The translations under genes were made by a program, and so were the position numbers. The notes under the pieces were generated by a model, which saw nothing but the letters and a program-made list of their open reading frames with translations, made no database searches and had not been told where the DNA came from. Below are positions 1 through 9,470 of a stretch of DNA of 64,000 nucleotides, piece by piece; position 1 is the first letter of the stretch; each line of letters opens with the position of its first letter. Source of the DNA: Candidatus Omnitrophota bacterium (GTDB lineage Bacteria; Omnitrophota; Gorgyraeia; Zapsychrales; JAKLDJ01); the NCBI GenBank assembly GCA_022703585.1, contig JAKLDJ010000004.1, positions 135,594-199,593 of the forward strand. Reading direction: 5' to 3'.

Positions 1-1
1 T

Positions 2-448
2 TACCAGAAACTTCAGAACCTCCTTGACGCATTAACCCTCCTTGGTATCGGCGTGGCCGTCTTTGTGACACTGACGTCAAGCACTCTGGTAACCCTGCTT
101 TACGGCACAGCATACGCGCAATCATCAAGTATACTTACCCTGCATATCTGGGGCGGAGTTTTTGTTTGCCTCGGAGTCGCAGGCAACAGCTGGTTTATAG
201 CGGAGAATCTGCAAATATATACTTGTTTTATCACCCTCGCCGGGGGTATCGCAAATATTGCGCTAAACCTTGTCTTAATTCCAAAATTCGGAATACAGGG
301 AGCGGCATTAGCGACTGTTATATCCCAGATACTCGCTTCTTATCTCCTTAATATTGTCAGCACGAAAACCCGGCGCGTCTTTGCCATGCAAACCAGGTCT
401 TTAGCCTTTGGGTATCTATTGAAACACGTTTTGCGGAAAAATAAATGA
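2..448 (+). CDS. Polysaccharide biosynthesis flippase, C-terminal fragment (5' truncated by window edge)
   Basis: The reading frame is open from base 2, so the gene begins outside the window; an internal ATG at 53 is not the true start. The visible 148 residues hold several hydrophobic segments and the phrase GIQGAALATVISQ, which is typical of the last helices of MATE/MOP-type Wzx lipid-linked oligosaccharide flippases. Such proteins move undecaprenyl-linked repeat units across the inner membrane. It stops 22 bases before an AsnB-type gene and leads a run of glycosyltransferases, which supports a surface-glycan role. Only the tail is visible, so the exact subfamily cannot be given. Confidence 0.75.
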   Translation, partial: YQKLQNLLDALTLLGIGVAVFVTLTSSTLVTLLYGTAYAQSSSILTLHIWGGVFVCLGVAGNSWFIAENLQIYTCFITLAGGIANIALNLVLIPKFGIQGAALATVISQILASYLLNIVSTKTRRVFAMQTRSLAFGYLLKHVLRKNK

Positions 449-470
449 TTCTCATCTATCGGAGCAACCC

Positions 471-2315
471 ATGTGCGGGATATTAGGTACCTTGCCCATT
501 TCTGACCCGGCCCTGTTTAAGCGGGCCCTGGACACGCTTTCTCATCGCGGCCCCGATGACGCTGGCGTCTGGGTAACCAATGACGTTACCTTAGGGCATC
601 GAAGGTTGTCTATTCTGGATCTCAGCCAAAACGGCCGTCAACCCATGCATTATTCTAAGGCCGGACTGACGATTGTCTTTAACGGGGAAATATACAACTT
701 CATCGAACTGCGGGCTGAGCTGGAGAAACGTAACTATCGATTTCAAACCGAGTCGGACACGGAAGTCATCCTGGCCGCATATTGCGAATGGAGGGAAGGG
801 TGTCTTAATAAATTCAACGGCATGTGGGCGTTTGCAATCTGGGACGACCGGAAGAAAGAGCTCTTCCTTGCCCGCGACCGTTTCGGCAAAAAACCGCTTT
901 TCTATTCCTTGGCTGGCGAGAAATTTATCTTTGCCTCCGAAATGAAGGCCATCTATCCGTTCCTAAAAGATATCAAGCCTTCAAAAGACTTTTCCTGGAT
1001 GGCCAGGAATATTTTTTTATATGAATCAACCGATAAATGTTTGATCGAAGGCATTAAACGATTTCCGAGCGGAAGTTACGGGATTTACAAAGACGGCCAT
1101 CTCGCTATACGAAAATACTGGGACACGCTGGATCATTTAGTCGAAGTCCCCGCCCAGTACGAGGAACAGTGCCGGTTGTTTCGGGAACTATTCATTGATG
1201 CCTGCAAAATACGAATGCGTTCCGATGTGCCAGTGGGGACGGCATTGAGCGGAGGCCTTGATTCCAGCGCAACAATAAGCACCATGGCACATGTGGCGAA
1301 ACATACCCCGGGAATCCGGATCAGCAAAGACTGGCAGCATGCTTTTGTTGCCACATTCCCCGACACCCCCATTGACGAAAAGAAATTTGCCCAAAAAGTC
1401 GTGGAAAATATCGGAATCCCCGCCACCTATCTTCCGATTGACCCCTTGAAAGACTGGGATAAAATCGAAGATTACGTTTACCTTTTCGAAGAACTATACA
1501 TCACCACACCTATCCCGATGATCCAGCTCTATCGCGGGGTCAGGGACCACGGAACAAAGGTCACCATCGACGGACACGGTGCCGACGAACTCCTGGGAGG
1601 CTACGGTTTCAGCTTATTGGAGGCATTGCCGGACGCAGGTTGGAATTTTAAAAAAATAAAATCCATTTTTGACGTTTACGACTCGACGCTGATTCCCGAC
1701 ATACAATTTTCAGAGAAATTTAAGAACATGTCTTATTTCCTTCATCTAATCAAAAAAAATATAAAAGCGCGCATGTTAAATAAAATATCCATGCCGATAA
1801 ACCGGAATCCCAAGCGGCAAACCCTTGACTACTTTAATCAATACCTCTACGGCATCAGCCATGAAACTATCCTGCCGACTCTGCTGCGAAATTACGACCG
1901 CTATTCCATGCTCAATGGCGTCGAAATCAGGATGCCCTTTTTAGACCACCGCATTGTTTCCTTCTGCCTTTCATTGCCGTGGGAAAGCAAAATCAGAGGG
2001 GGCTTTACCAAGAGTATCGCTCGCGATGCCTTAAAAGACCTCCTGCCGGAGGATATCTGCCATCGCAAGACCAAGGTTGGTTTTAATTCTCCTATCGTTG
2101 ATTGGATAAAGGGGCCGTTAAAAAATTACTTTCTTGATGCCGTCAATTCAAAAGATTTTAAATTATGCCCCTTGATAAACTCTGCGGGAGTAAAAAAGGA
2201 GATTGAAAACGTGATTCACAAAAAAGATGTTACCTTTAACCAAGCGGCAGATGCCTGGACCCATTTCACGCCCTTTTTGATAGAAAAAGCCATTATCAAA
2301 AGGAGAAGGATTTGA
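471..2315 (+). CDS. asnB: Asparagine synthase (glutamine-hydrolysing), AsnB type
   Basis: 614 residues, the normal length for class-II asparagine synthetases. The start is fixed by MCGI, where Cys2 becomes the N-terminal glutaminase nucleophile after Met removal. The N-terminal half shows LSHRGPDDAG, GHRRLSI and FNGEIYN of the Ntn amidotransferase domain. The C-terminal half carries the PP-loop SGGLDSSA of the ATP-pyrophosphatase synthetase domain and the later GHGADELLGGY motif. The family makes Asn from Asp, ATP and Gln, but copies inside glycan clusters often amidate sugar acids or nucleotide-sugar intermediates. The surroundings here (flippase before, glycosyltransferases after) make the second role plausible; this is inference. 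It overlaps the next gene by four bases. Confidence 0.93.
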   Translation: MCGILGTLPISDPALFKRALDTLSHRGPDDAGVWVTNDVTLGHRRLSILDLSQNGRQPMHYSKAGLTIVFNGEIYNFIELRAELEKRNYRFQTESDTEVILAAYCEWREGCLNKFNGMWAFAIWDDRKKELFLARDRFGKKPLFYSLAGEKFIFASEMKAIYPFLKDIKPSKDFSWMARNIFLYESTDKCLIEGIKRFPSGSYGIYKDGHLAIRKYWDTLDHLVEVPAQYEEQCRLFRELFIDACKIRMRSDVPVGTALSGGLDSSATISTMAHVAKHTPGIRISKDWQHAFVATFPDTPIDEKKFAQKVVENIGIPATYLPIDPLKDWDKIEDYVYLFEELYITTPIPMIQLYRGVRDHGTKVTIDGHGADELLGGYGFSLLEALPDAGWNFKKIKSIFDVYDSTLIPDIQFSEKFKNMSYFLHLIKKNIKARMLNKISMPINRNPKRQTLDYFNQYLYGISHETILPTLLRNYDRYSMLNGVEIRMPFLDHRIVSFCLSLPWESKIRGGFTKSIARDALKDLLPEDICHRKTKVGFNSPIVDWIKGPLKNYFLDAVNSKDFKLCPLINSAGVKKEIENVIHKKDVTFNQAADAWTHFTPFLIEKAIIKRRRI

Positions 2316-3229
2316 ATCTCGCCCCCATATTACTTTTTGCGTATAACCGGCCTTGGCACACCATGCAGACGGTACAAGCCCTGCAAAATAACACGCTTGC
2401 CAAAGAAAGTGAGCTTATTATCTTTTCGGACGGCCCCAAGGATGAAAAGGCCGCGCCAAAAGTCACAGAAGTAAGAAATTATCTTCATAGCATAGGGGGT
2501 TTTAAAAAGGTAACGATTCATGAACAACCGGCAAACCTGGGGCTCGCCGAGAATATTATCACGGGCGTCACCGACACGGTCAATAAAGAGGGACAGGCGA
2601 TTGTCCTTGAGGATGATATCTTGACTAGCCCGGTTTTCTTGCAATTCATGAATGAGTCATTGAATTTCTACCGCGAAAGTAACCAAGTCATGCATATCTC
2701 GGGTTACATGTATCCCATCGATACCAAGGAATTGCCCGACACGTTCTTTTTAAAGCCCACCAGCTGCTGGGGATGGGCTACCTGGCAAAGGGCCTGGAAG
2801 TATTTTGAAAAGGACCCGGCAAAACTCGTCAAGGTGTTTTCCCGGGCAATGATCAATGATTTTAATCTCGACAATAGCCGCGACTATTTTCTGCAGATCA
2901 AGGATAATCTGGCGGGGCGAATACGCACCTGGGCGATTTTCTGGCATGCCTCAGTTTATCTAAATAACGGCTTATCACTGCATCCCAAGAAAAGCTACGC
3001 CAGAAACATCGGCCATGACGGCTCAGGCGAACACTGCAACCCTACGCATGTCTTTGATGTTGCTCTGAACAACGAATTTACCAAATCTTTCCCGGAACAA
3101 ATCACCGAAAACAGTACCGCTAGAAAAAAGCTGGAGGAATATTTTAATAAATTAAAGCCGTCCTTTTGGCAACTGCTTAAAGCAAAAACTCTTAGTATCC
3201 TAAACCCGATAAAACCCGGTCAACCCTAA
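2312..3229 (+). CDS. Glycosyltransferase, GT2-like (GT-A fold)
   Basis: 305 residues. It starts at a TTG that overlaps the AsnB stop codon (TTGA); AGGAGAAGG just upstream inside asnB is a good ribosome binding site and decides the start. The N-terminus reads APILLFAYNRPWHT, followed by FSDGPKD and the acidic VLEDDI at about residue 98, which fits a GT-A nucleotide-sugar-binding core with a metal-binding acidic motif. The phrase SCWGWATWQRAWKYF in the middle is typical of a recurrent GT2-like family in surface-polysaccharide loci. It probably transfers a sugar to a lipid-linked or glycan acceptor on the cytoplasmic face. Donor and acceptor cannot be inferred. Confidence 0.8.
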   Translation: MNLAPILLFAYNRPWHTMQTVQALQNNTLAKESELIIFSDGPKDEKAAPKVTEVRNYLHSIGGFKKVTIHEQPANLGLAENIITGVTDTVNKEGQAIVLEDDILTSPVFLQFMNESLNFYRESNQVMHISGYMYPIDTKELPDTFFLKPTSCWGWATWQRAWKYFEKDPAKLVKVFSRAMINDFNLDNSRDYFLQIKDNLAGRIRTWAIFWHASVYLNNGLSLHPKKSYARNIGHDGSGEHCNPTHVFDVALNNEFTKSFPEQITENSTARKKLEEYFNKLKPSFWQLLKAKTLSILNPIKPGQP

Positions 3230-3242
3230 GGCGTGTGCATCC

Positions 3243-4013
3243 ATGAAAATCAGAAAATTGTTTAATATTTATTTTGTCCTGAGAACGCTACGGTTACGCC
3301 TGTTTCCGCGCTACCGGCCGACGGAAACACGGCTGTTATCAAAAAGGATTCGTCTTGTCGATGCGGCCTCATTCCTCTCAGCTTATGAAGAAATCTTCGG
3401 CAATGAGAGCTATAAATTCCCCTGCGGCAATAAAGAGCCTCATATCATCGATTGCGGAGCCAATATCGGGCTCAGCATCATCTACTTCAAGCGCCTTTAC
3501 CCGGAATCAAAAATCATTGCCTTCGAGCCGGACCCTAAAGTATTCGAAGCCTTAAATCATAATATCAATACTTTTGAATTTAAAGATGTGGCCCTGATTC
3601 AAAAAGGGGTTTGGAATACTGAAACAACTTTGCCGTTCTTTTCGGAAGGGGCAGATGCCGGCAGGATTACCGCCGTCAACGATTCACAGAATATTATCAA
3701 AATCCAAACCACGCGTTTACGCGATTACCTGGATCGTAGGGTTGATCTGTTAAAAATCGACATTGAAGGGGCCGAAACCGTTGTTTTGGAAGACTGTCGC
3801 GATAACCTGAAAAATGTTCAGAATATTTTTGTTGAATACCATTCTTTTAAGGGGCAGCAACAGACGCTGCACACGATCCTGGATATCCTGGCAAAGGCTG
3901 ATTTTCGATATTACATACGCCAGATCCGCACCGATATCACACATCCTTTCATCGCGCGGGATGTGGGCAGCGGCATGGATCTTCAGCTGAATATCTACGC
4001 CTTTCGTTTATGA
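3243..4013 (+). CDS. FkbM family SAM-dependent methyltransferase
   Basis: 256 residues. The Rossmann SAM-binding motif IIDCGANIGLSIIYF lies at about residues 64-78, followed by AFEPDPKVFEALNHN (acidic residue that would hold the SAM ribose) and LLKIDIEGAE at about residue 165, all hallmarks of the FkbM family. Members O-methylate sugars or polyketides; in a glycan locus the likely substrate is a sugar hydroxyl. A second FkbM gene lies at 7228 but is clearly divergent. It sits 13 bases after the preceding glycosyltransferase and is probably cotranscribed with it. Confidence 0.88.
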   Translation: MKIRKLFNIYFVLRTLRLRLFPRYRPTETRLLSKRIRLVDAASFLSAYEEIFGNESYKFPCGNKEPHIIDCGANIGLSIIYFKRLYPESKIIAFEPDPKVFEALNHNINTFEFKDVALIQKGVWNTETTLPFFSEGADAGRITAVNDSQNIIKIQTTRLRDYLDRRVDLLKIDIEGAETVVLEDCRDNLKNVQNIFVEYHSFKGQQQTLHTILDILAKADFRYYIRQIRTDITHPFIARDVGSGMDLQLNIYAFRL

Positions 4014-4060
4014 AGAAAAGGAAACAACTCATTCATATATCTGACTTACCTTAAAGCCTT

Positions 4061-5335
4061 ATGAAAATTCTTTCAGTAACAACCTATGACATAACAGGAG
4101 GGGCAGCCCGTGCTGCCTATCGCCTGCATCAAGGTCTTAAGCTCCTCGGGGTTGATTCCCGCATGTTGGTGCAATTTAAAAGAAGCGCTGACCCGTCAGT
4201 TGATGGCCCATCTGGAATTTACGCTGATTTATTAGATGGTATCAGATCAAGGCTAGATCGAATGCCCTTATGGCGATACCGTAACCGCCGACCGGAATTC
4301 TGGAGTTTACAATGGCTGTCCAACGATATCGTCCGCCAAATAAACAGAATCAATCCGGATATCGTCCATTTTCATTGGATCGGCAGAGGATTTGTTCCCA
4401 TCACCGCTTTACCCAAATTACACTGTCCCCTAGTATGGACGCTACACGACATGTGGGGTTTTACGGGGGGATGTCATTATGATTTCGAATGCGGTCGCTG
4501 GCATGATCAATGCGGATCTTGCCCACAGCTGAAATCCAAAAATGAGAACGATCAAAGCCGAAGAACCTGGCTAACCAAAGAGCGCGCATGGAAAAATATT
4601 AATATCCATATCGTCACACCCAGCGGTTGGATGACAAATTGCGCCCGGACCAGTAGTTTATTTCAACGTATGCCTGCCCAAACTATTCCTTATGGAATCA
4701 ACACCGAAATTTTCCAGCCTACCCACAAGGAAACAGCGCGCGCCAAACTCAATCTGCCTAAAGACCGGACCCTTATTATATTTGGCTCTGATTATCGCAC
4801 AAGCGAGCGCCGTAAAGGATTTCACTTTCTGCAACCGGTATTGCAATCTTTGGCTAATCGAGGATGGAAGAATAGCGCAATCATCGGAATTTTTGGCCCT
4901 CCGGCCCCATCCGTAACCCCCGACTTTGGGCTAAAGACATTTTATTTAGGCAGGTTTAGCGACGAACATAAATTATCATTAGTTTATTCTGCCGGCGATA
5001 TTTTTCTGGCACCCTCAATACAGGACAATCTGGCCAACACCGTCGTCGAAGCACTTTCCTGCGGCACCCCCTGTGTCGCCTTTAATATCGGCGGGATGCC
5101 GGACATGATTGAACACAAAACGAACGGTTATTTGGCAAAACCTTTTGAAATCGAAGATTTTTCCCAGGGTATCGAGTGGATTCTGTCTGACCGCGGCCGC
5201 CATCAATCTCTCTGCAGGAATGCAAGAGAAAAAATTCTTCATGGCTTCACCCTGGAATTACAGGCCAAGGCGTATTTGAATTTATATACCGGACTCTTAA
5301 AGGAAAGAAGTTCACTGCCGGGGAGCCAGGAATGA
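4061..5335 (+). CDS. Glycosyltransferase family 4 (GT-B fold)
   Basis: 424 residues. The N-terminal domain begins MKILSVTTYDITGGAARAAY, the glycine-rich acceptor-side loop usual for GT4 enzymes. The C-terminal domain has EALSCGTPCVAFNIGGMPDM and the preceding acidic NTVVEA, the E-x7-E type donor-binding motif. CHYDFECGRWHDQCGSCPQL near residue 145 is a Cys-rich segment found in one branch of bacterial GT4 enzymes that act in lipopolysaccharide or capsule assembly. The stop overlaps the start of the next glycosyltransferase by four bases (ATGA), which points to translational coupling. The sugar donor is unknown. Confidence 0.9.
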   Translation: MKILSVTTYDITGGAARAAYRLHQGLKLLGVDSRMLVQFKRSADPSVDGPSGIYADLLDGIRSRLDRMPLWRYRNRRPEFWSLQWLSNDIVRQINRINPDIVHFHWIGRGFVPITALPKLHCPLVWTLHDMWGFTGGCHYDFECGRWHDQCGSCPQLKSKNENDQSRRTWLTKERAWKNINIHIVTPSGWMTNCARTSSLFQRMPAQTIPYGINTEIFQPTHKETARAKLNLPKDRTLIIFGSDYRTSERRKGFHFLQPVLQSLANRGWKNSAIIGIFGPPAPSVTPDFGLKTFYLGRFSDEHKLSLVYSAGDIFLAPSIQDNLANTVVEALSCGTPCVAFNIGGMPDMIEHKTNGYLAKPFEIEDFSQGIEWILSDRGRHQSLCRNAREKILHGFTLELQAKAYLNLYTGLLKERSSLPGSQE

Positions 5336-6087
5336 GTAGAAATTTAAAAGTCTCGGTTATCACTGTCTCTTTTAATGCCGAAAACTGCATTGAGGCCACC
5401 ATCCAGTCCGTCCTGGCCCAAAACTATCCCGACATTGAATACATCATTATCGACGGCGCCTCGAACGACGGGACGATGGCAATTGTCAATAAATACCACC
5501 CCAAGATCTCGAAGATAATCTCGGAAAAGGACAACGGAATTTACGATGCGATGAATAAAGGGATCAATCTCGCGACGGGAGATATTATTTATTTCTTAAA
5601 TGCCGATGACCGGTTTTATGATAACCGGGTTATCGCTGATATTGCCGATGAATTCGATCGTACTAACGAGACGGATGTGGTTTGTGGAAAAACACAACTT
5701 GTCAATGCCCCGCCGGGATTCACGTTGCCCGCAAGGCACTCCATGGAAACTATTTTTAGTCAAAAGCGCGAGATCATCTTGACACAGATTTGTCATCAAA
5801 GGATATTTTGCAAAAAGCGGGTTTTTGATAAAACCGGACTCTTTGACACACAGTATCGAATCTTCGCAGACTACGATTGGTTTTTAAAAGTTTACACGCG
5901 CGGGATTGCTGTACGCTACATTCCGAGATACGTGGCATTTTATAATTTCCAGGGAAGAAGCCAGCGCGCCGGTTATTCGGCCCTGCATGAAAAATTAAGA
6001 ATTATCTTAAAGAATTCATTTTGGGACTTCATCGTGTACACCTGGGATAAATTCTGTGCTGTTCTTTCCGGTCTCTTGAGATTATAA
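5332..6087 (+). CDS. Glycosyltransferase family 2
   Basis: 251 residues with the compact GT-A layout: VSVITVSFNAENCIEATIQS at the N-terminus, IIDGASNDGT around residue 43, and FLNADDRFYD at about residue 87 as the metal-binding DxD-like motif. The later segment with FADYDWFLKVY is typical of the branch of GT2 enzymes common in O-antigen loci. The start overlaps the previous stop (ATGA). It probably works directly after or before the GT4 partner in building a repeat unit. A 126-base gap without any clear signal follows before the next glycosyltransferase. Confidence 0.9.
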   Translation: MSRNLKVSVITVSFNAENCIEATIQSVLAQNYPDIEYIIIDGASNDGTMAIVNKYHPKISKIISEKDNGIYDAMNKGINLATGDIIYFLNADDRFYDNRVIADIADEFDRTNETDVVCGKTQLVNAPPGFTLPARHSMETIFSQKREIILTQICHQRIFCKKRVFDKTGLFDTQYRIFADYDWFLKVYTRGIAVRYIPRYVAFYNFQGRSQRAGYSALHEKLRIILKNSFWDFIVYTWDKFCAVLSGLLRL

Positions 6088-6213
6088 AGGACGTGTTTCT
6101 TTTGGCGTAAACATCGTTTGGATCGTAGCGGTAGTACTAAGAAAAATTTACGGCGGCAAGAATAACACAAATCAACCAAAAAAGGGAAATCTGGAAAAAC
6201 CCTCACCTATAAA

Positions 6214-7158
6214 ATGAAAAATTACGGCCAAACAACAAAAATACTCCCTACAAGCTGCTTAGAAGTCGACGGTTTTAATGTCCGCGTATTAAGAAGGCTT
6301 TATAAAATCGCGCCTTTTAGTTTAAAGGGAGACTACAATCAGAATAAAAGCCCTTCTCCTAAGCCTCTTATGTCCTGCCTGATATGCGCATCAAACAGAC
6401 CAAAGGCGTTAAATGATTTACTGGAAGATTTATCCGGGCAAGATTTAGAATCAGATAAATTTGAGGTCGTTATTCTTAACGACGGAGGCGGAGAAAGCAT
6501 TCGAGCGGTAGTTAATTTATTTACAGCCAAACTACCAATCGCATATAGAGAGAATGCTGCTTCCAAGAAGATGATCGGCCTCTTAAGAAACTCCACCTTG
6601 GAAATGTCCTGCGGAGAATATATTTTGTTTTTGGACGACGATACGCGCATATTACAAAGTGACTTTCTAAGAAAGGGTCTGGATTTATTTAACAAACAGA
6701 ATCCGGATATTATCATCCCATTCGGAGAGGCCCTTTACGGCATTGTGAAACTTAAATATTCTTATTTTGATCATTATTCGTTTGGATGCGCCGGCTGTTT
6801 ATACAAAAGAGGAATTCTTGAAGAAGTGGGAGGATTCAACGGCAATATACCGGCCTATGAAGATATCGAGATGGGGATCAGAATGTTCATCCAGGGAGTT
6901 GCGATAATCAAGACAGACGAATTAGTTTATTTTCATCCCCCATTTTATTTTGATTCCATGCAGAAACCACTCTCCATTGGTAAATCGGTTCTAAAGCTTC
7001 GCCGCCACTATTCGTTTTTAGTCTGGCTGGCTGTCTTTTTAAATGCCTTACGTTTCTTGCCTTGCGGCCTGGTTCCGGACCTTCGCTATCAGCAATGGTT
7101 TAAAATCAGTCTTGGCGTCCTGTTGGCATGTTTTAAGAAAGAAGAGTATTATTACTAA
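6214..7158 (+). CDS. Glycosyltransferase family 2
   Basis: 314 residues. A leader of about 50 residues precedes LMSCLICASNRPKALNDLL, where the GT-A domain begins; VVILNDGGGES and ILFLDDDTRI carry the usual acidic motifs. The C-terminal part has AYEDIEMGIRM, the ED acid/base-type motif of GT2 enzymes, and ends with a hydrophobic stretch around residues 270-300 that may associate with the membrane. It is separated from its neighbours by about 126 and 70 bases, so it may be in the same transcript but is not tightly coupled. Acceptor and donor are not predictable. Confidence 0.85.
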   Translation: MKNYGQTTKILPTSCLEVDGFNVRVLRRLYKIAPFSLKGDYNQNKSPSPKPLMSCLICASNRPKALNDLLEDLSGQDLESDKFEVVILNDGGGESIRAVVNLFTAKLPIAYRENAASKKMIGLLRNSTLEMSCGEYILFLDDDTRILQSDFLRKGLDLFNKQNPDIIIPFGEALYGIVKLKYSYFDHYSFGCAGCLYKRGILEEVGGFNGNIPAYEDIEMGIRMFIQGVAIIKTDELVYFHPPFYFDSMQKPLSIGKSVLKLRRHYSFLVWLAVFLNALRFLPCGLVPDLRYQQWFKISLGVLLACFKKEEYYY

Positions 7159-7227
7159 ATAACTACCGTCGGTCCTGCGGAATCTAAACCGCTCAATAAA
7201 ATTGAGCCTAAGCAAACACGGTAAGCA

Positions 7228-7998
7228 ATGAAGACAATAACTAAAATACGAATCTTAAATTCTCTTGGGCTTTTTAACGTAGCACGTTCCGTTTATTACG
7301 GGTGGGGAACTTCAAATCCCCGGATACTTAATTTCTACTCTCAGCTTGTCAAACAAGGTAGTCTGTGTTTTGATATTGGCGCGAACATTGGAAGAAAAAC
7401 GGACATTTTCCTGAAACTAGGCGCCCGGGTTATCGCCGTCGAGCCTAATCCCGAGTGTGTCGGCTTTCTTAAGAGGAAATACCGATTTAACAAACGTGTG
7501 GTTATTATCAACAAGGCCATGGATTCCCAGGAAGGCGAAAAGGATCTCTACGCCTGTGAGGCAAATTCGCTCTCATCCCTATCAAAAGAATGGATTGACG
7601 AAACAAAAGCGAAGGGTCGTTACAAAGACTTCAAATGGGACAAAAAGATGAAGGTGGCAACAACAACCCTCGATCAACTGGTTGCGGAATACGGAAAACC
7701 GGATTATTGCAAGATCGATGTCGAGGGTTACGAAATAAATGTCCTGCGGGGGCTAACCCAGCCGATTCCCGTGATATCTTTTGAATTTGCCCCTGAAAAC
7801 ATGGGCACGATGCCAGAGTGCATCAAACGTCTTTCTGATATGGGATCAGCTGTATTTAATATATCACTGGGGGAAACGCTGGTAAAATTCGTTCTACCTC
7901 AATGGGTGCCAAGCCAGGAAATTGCTGAGATATTAAATCCAGAGCACCCTCAATACCAATACGGCGAGATCTACGCCCGATTTAAGATCCTGGGTTAA
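7228..7998 (+). CDS. FkbM family methyltransferase
   Basis: 256 residues. SAM-binding motif LCFDIGANIGRKTDIFLK around residue 48, then VIAVEPNPECVGFLK, and YCKIDVEGYEINVLRGL at about residue 165, the conserved FkbM block. This copy resembles a different FkbM branch from the gene at 3243; the pair may methylate different positions. It is the last gene of the plus-strand glycan block and is followed within 21 bases by a strong terminator. Confidence 0.88.
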   Translation: MKTITKIRILNSLGLFNVARSVYYGWGTSNPRILNFYSQLVKQGSLCFDIGANIGRKTDIFLKLGARVIAVEPNPECVGFLKRKYRFNKRVVIINKAMDSQEGEKDLYACEANSLSSLSKEWIDETKAKGRYKDFKWDKKMKVATTTLDQLVAEYGKPDYCKIDVEGYEINVLRGLTQPIPVISFEFAPENMGTMPECIKRLSDMGSAVFNISLGETLVKFVLPQWVPSQEIAEILNPEHPQYQYGEIYARFKILG

Positions 7999-8018
7999 TT
8001 TAGAAAGCTATTAAGTAC

Positions 8019-8061
8019 AAAAAGGGGCTGCCCCGACAGACGTCGGGGCAGCCCCTTTTTT
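8019..8061. terminator. Bidirectional Rho-independent terminator
   Basis: A 19-bp perfect stem (arms 8019-8037 and 8042-8060, loop AGAC) has an A-run on its left and a T-run on its right, so it can end transcription from both directions. It lies between the convergent FkbM gene (ends 7998) and the phosphofructokinase gene (ends 8092). Confidence 0.95.
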
Positions 8062-8091
8062 AAAACCCGTTTTCTTCGCTGAATCTAAACT

Positions 8092-9297
8092 TTACAAATG
8101 CCTTTCAATCCGGCCTGTCACCTTGACAAATTCCGGCTGGATCTTGCCCGGTTTCCTCCCAAAGCACACACCGAGCGTCTCATGGAAGGCCACAACATTC
8201 AAATCAACAAAACGCTGCTTGATCGCCTCGGCCGTTTCGATGTACCGGACCTTGGAATCGCTTAAGCCCACAAATGTTACTCCGCTCATGCCATTCATCA
8301 GCAACAACACCGCGCCCGCGCCGGCCTCTTTACCAAAATTAACATCGTACGCCGACGAGTGTCCGCAACGCACCAAATGGCCCGGAGTAACCGAGCGGAC
8401 TTCCGGAATCTCATAGAGCCCTTTAACGTACATCTTTTCTTTCATCATAAACTCTTTAATAGCCGCGTCGGCTTTAAAACGCTTGGTGAGTTCCTGGCAG
8501 ACAAACTTTGCCGCTCCGGCAAGCTTCTTGTGGCCAAAGGCATCAATGCCCGCCGAGTCATCGGTGAGCTCTTTGCCGCTGGCGTCTTTAAGGCCTTCAG
8601 CAACAATAATCAGATATGTCCCCGCCTTGACATCGCTTTGCTCGATCCTTCGAATAAAACGTTTTTTGGTGTGGGCGTATAAAATATCGAAATCAACCGG
8701 AACCTCCGGGATAAGAATCGCATCCGCATCCGCTGCCACGCCACCGCGAAACGCCGTGTGCCCGGCGTACCGGCCAAAAACTTCCATGACAATAATCCGG
8801 TTATGCGTCCTGCCGGTCGTCTTGATATCTTCGGCAAAGCTCGCAATACGGCTGATGGTCGAGTCCGCCCCAACCGAATACGTCTGCAAATCCAAATCCA
8901 TGGTCTTGGGCGCATGCACGCATTTAATTCCCTGCTGGCTTAAATCCACCATGACACTGCCGCTGTCATCACCGCCGCTGATCACAAGGCCTTCAATATT
9001 AAACTTCTTTAATCCCTGCTTGATCCGGTCGTACTTACCCGGGTCTTCGATCTTTTTGATTTTCACCCGCGAGTGGCCTGCCTCGGAACCGGCAAGATTA
9101 GAAGAAACAGAATCCACGCGCTCGGGTTTCAGCTCGATCAAGCTGTCAAATTCAAGCAAATTATAAAGCCCGGCGTAACCGTTAGGGATAACAAAACAGG
9201 CGGCACCGTTTTTATGGGCCATCTGGGCCGCGCCTTTAATAACCGCGTTCAAACCCCCGCAATCGCCACCGCTGGTAATAATACCGATATTCTTCAT
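8092..9297 (-). CDS. pfkA: 6-phosphofructokinase, probable PPi-dependent type
   Basis: 401 residues from the ATG at 9297; this start has AAAGGAG at correct distance, while a GTG six bases upstream is too close to it. Motifs in order: ITSGGDCGGLNAVI (phosphoryl-donor loop), VISGGDDSG near residue 105, PKTMDLDL near residue 128, and VMEVFGRYAGHTA (fructose-6-phosphate binding). In this family GGDG with PGT marks ATP users, while GGDD with PKT marks pyrophosphate users, so the sequence points to PPi. The catalytic block is normally PKTIDND; here Asn is replaced by Leu while both Asp residues stay. It is a single-gene unit facing the glycan block. Role: glycolysis, reversible if PPi is the donor. 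Confidence 0.9.
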   Translation of the reverse strand: MKNIGIITSGGDCGGLNAVIKGAAQMAHKNGAACFVIPNGYAGLYNLLEFDSLIELKPERVDSVSSNLAGSEAGHSRVKIKKIEDPGKYDRIKQGLKKFNIEGLVISGGDDSGSVMVDLSQQGIKCVHAPKTMDLDLQTYSVGADSTISRIASFAEDIKTTGRTHNRIIVMEVFGRYAGHTAFRGGVAADADAILIPEVPVDFDILYAHTKKRFIRRIEQSDVKAGTYLIIVAEGLKDASGKELTDDSAGIDAFGHKKLAGAAKFVCQELTKRFKADAAIKEFMMKEKMYVKGLYEIPEVRSVTPGHLVRCGHSSAYDVNFGKEAGAGAVLLLMNGMSGVTFVGLSDSKVRYIETAEAIKQRFVDLNVVAFHETLGVCFGRKPGKIQPEFVKVTGRIERHL

Positions 9298-9321
9298 AAT
9301 CACTGCTCCTTTAATTAATAG

Positions 9322-9338
9322 TGTAAATTTTATTTACA
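9322..9338. promoter_or_regulatory. Small inverted repeat upstream of phosphofructokinase
   Basis: TGTAAA, five bases, TTTACA lies 25 bases upstream of the chosen pfk start in an AT-rich promoter region. The position would suit an operator, but six-base arms in AT-rich DNA arise easily by chance and no regulator is known. Confidence 0.25.
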
Positions 9339-9470
9339 TTATCACAATCATACGGCAAAATCAATCAAAACAAGAAATGGATTCCAGGATAGGACCCTTG
9401 TTAAACCTCGAATCATATAGACTTTTCAATTCACCAATGCTAAACTATACAAAAATATCGACAAAATCCT

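Noticed and set aside
8123-9166. Long plus-strand frame opposite phosphofructokinase
   Set aside because: The minus-strand protein has all family motifs; the plus-strand frame is rich in Ser and Pro without recognisable motifs.
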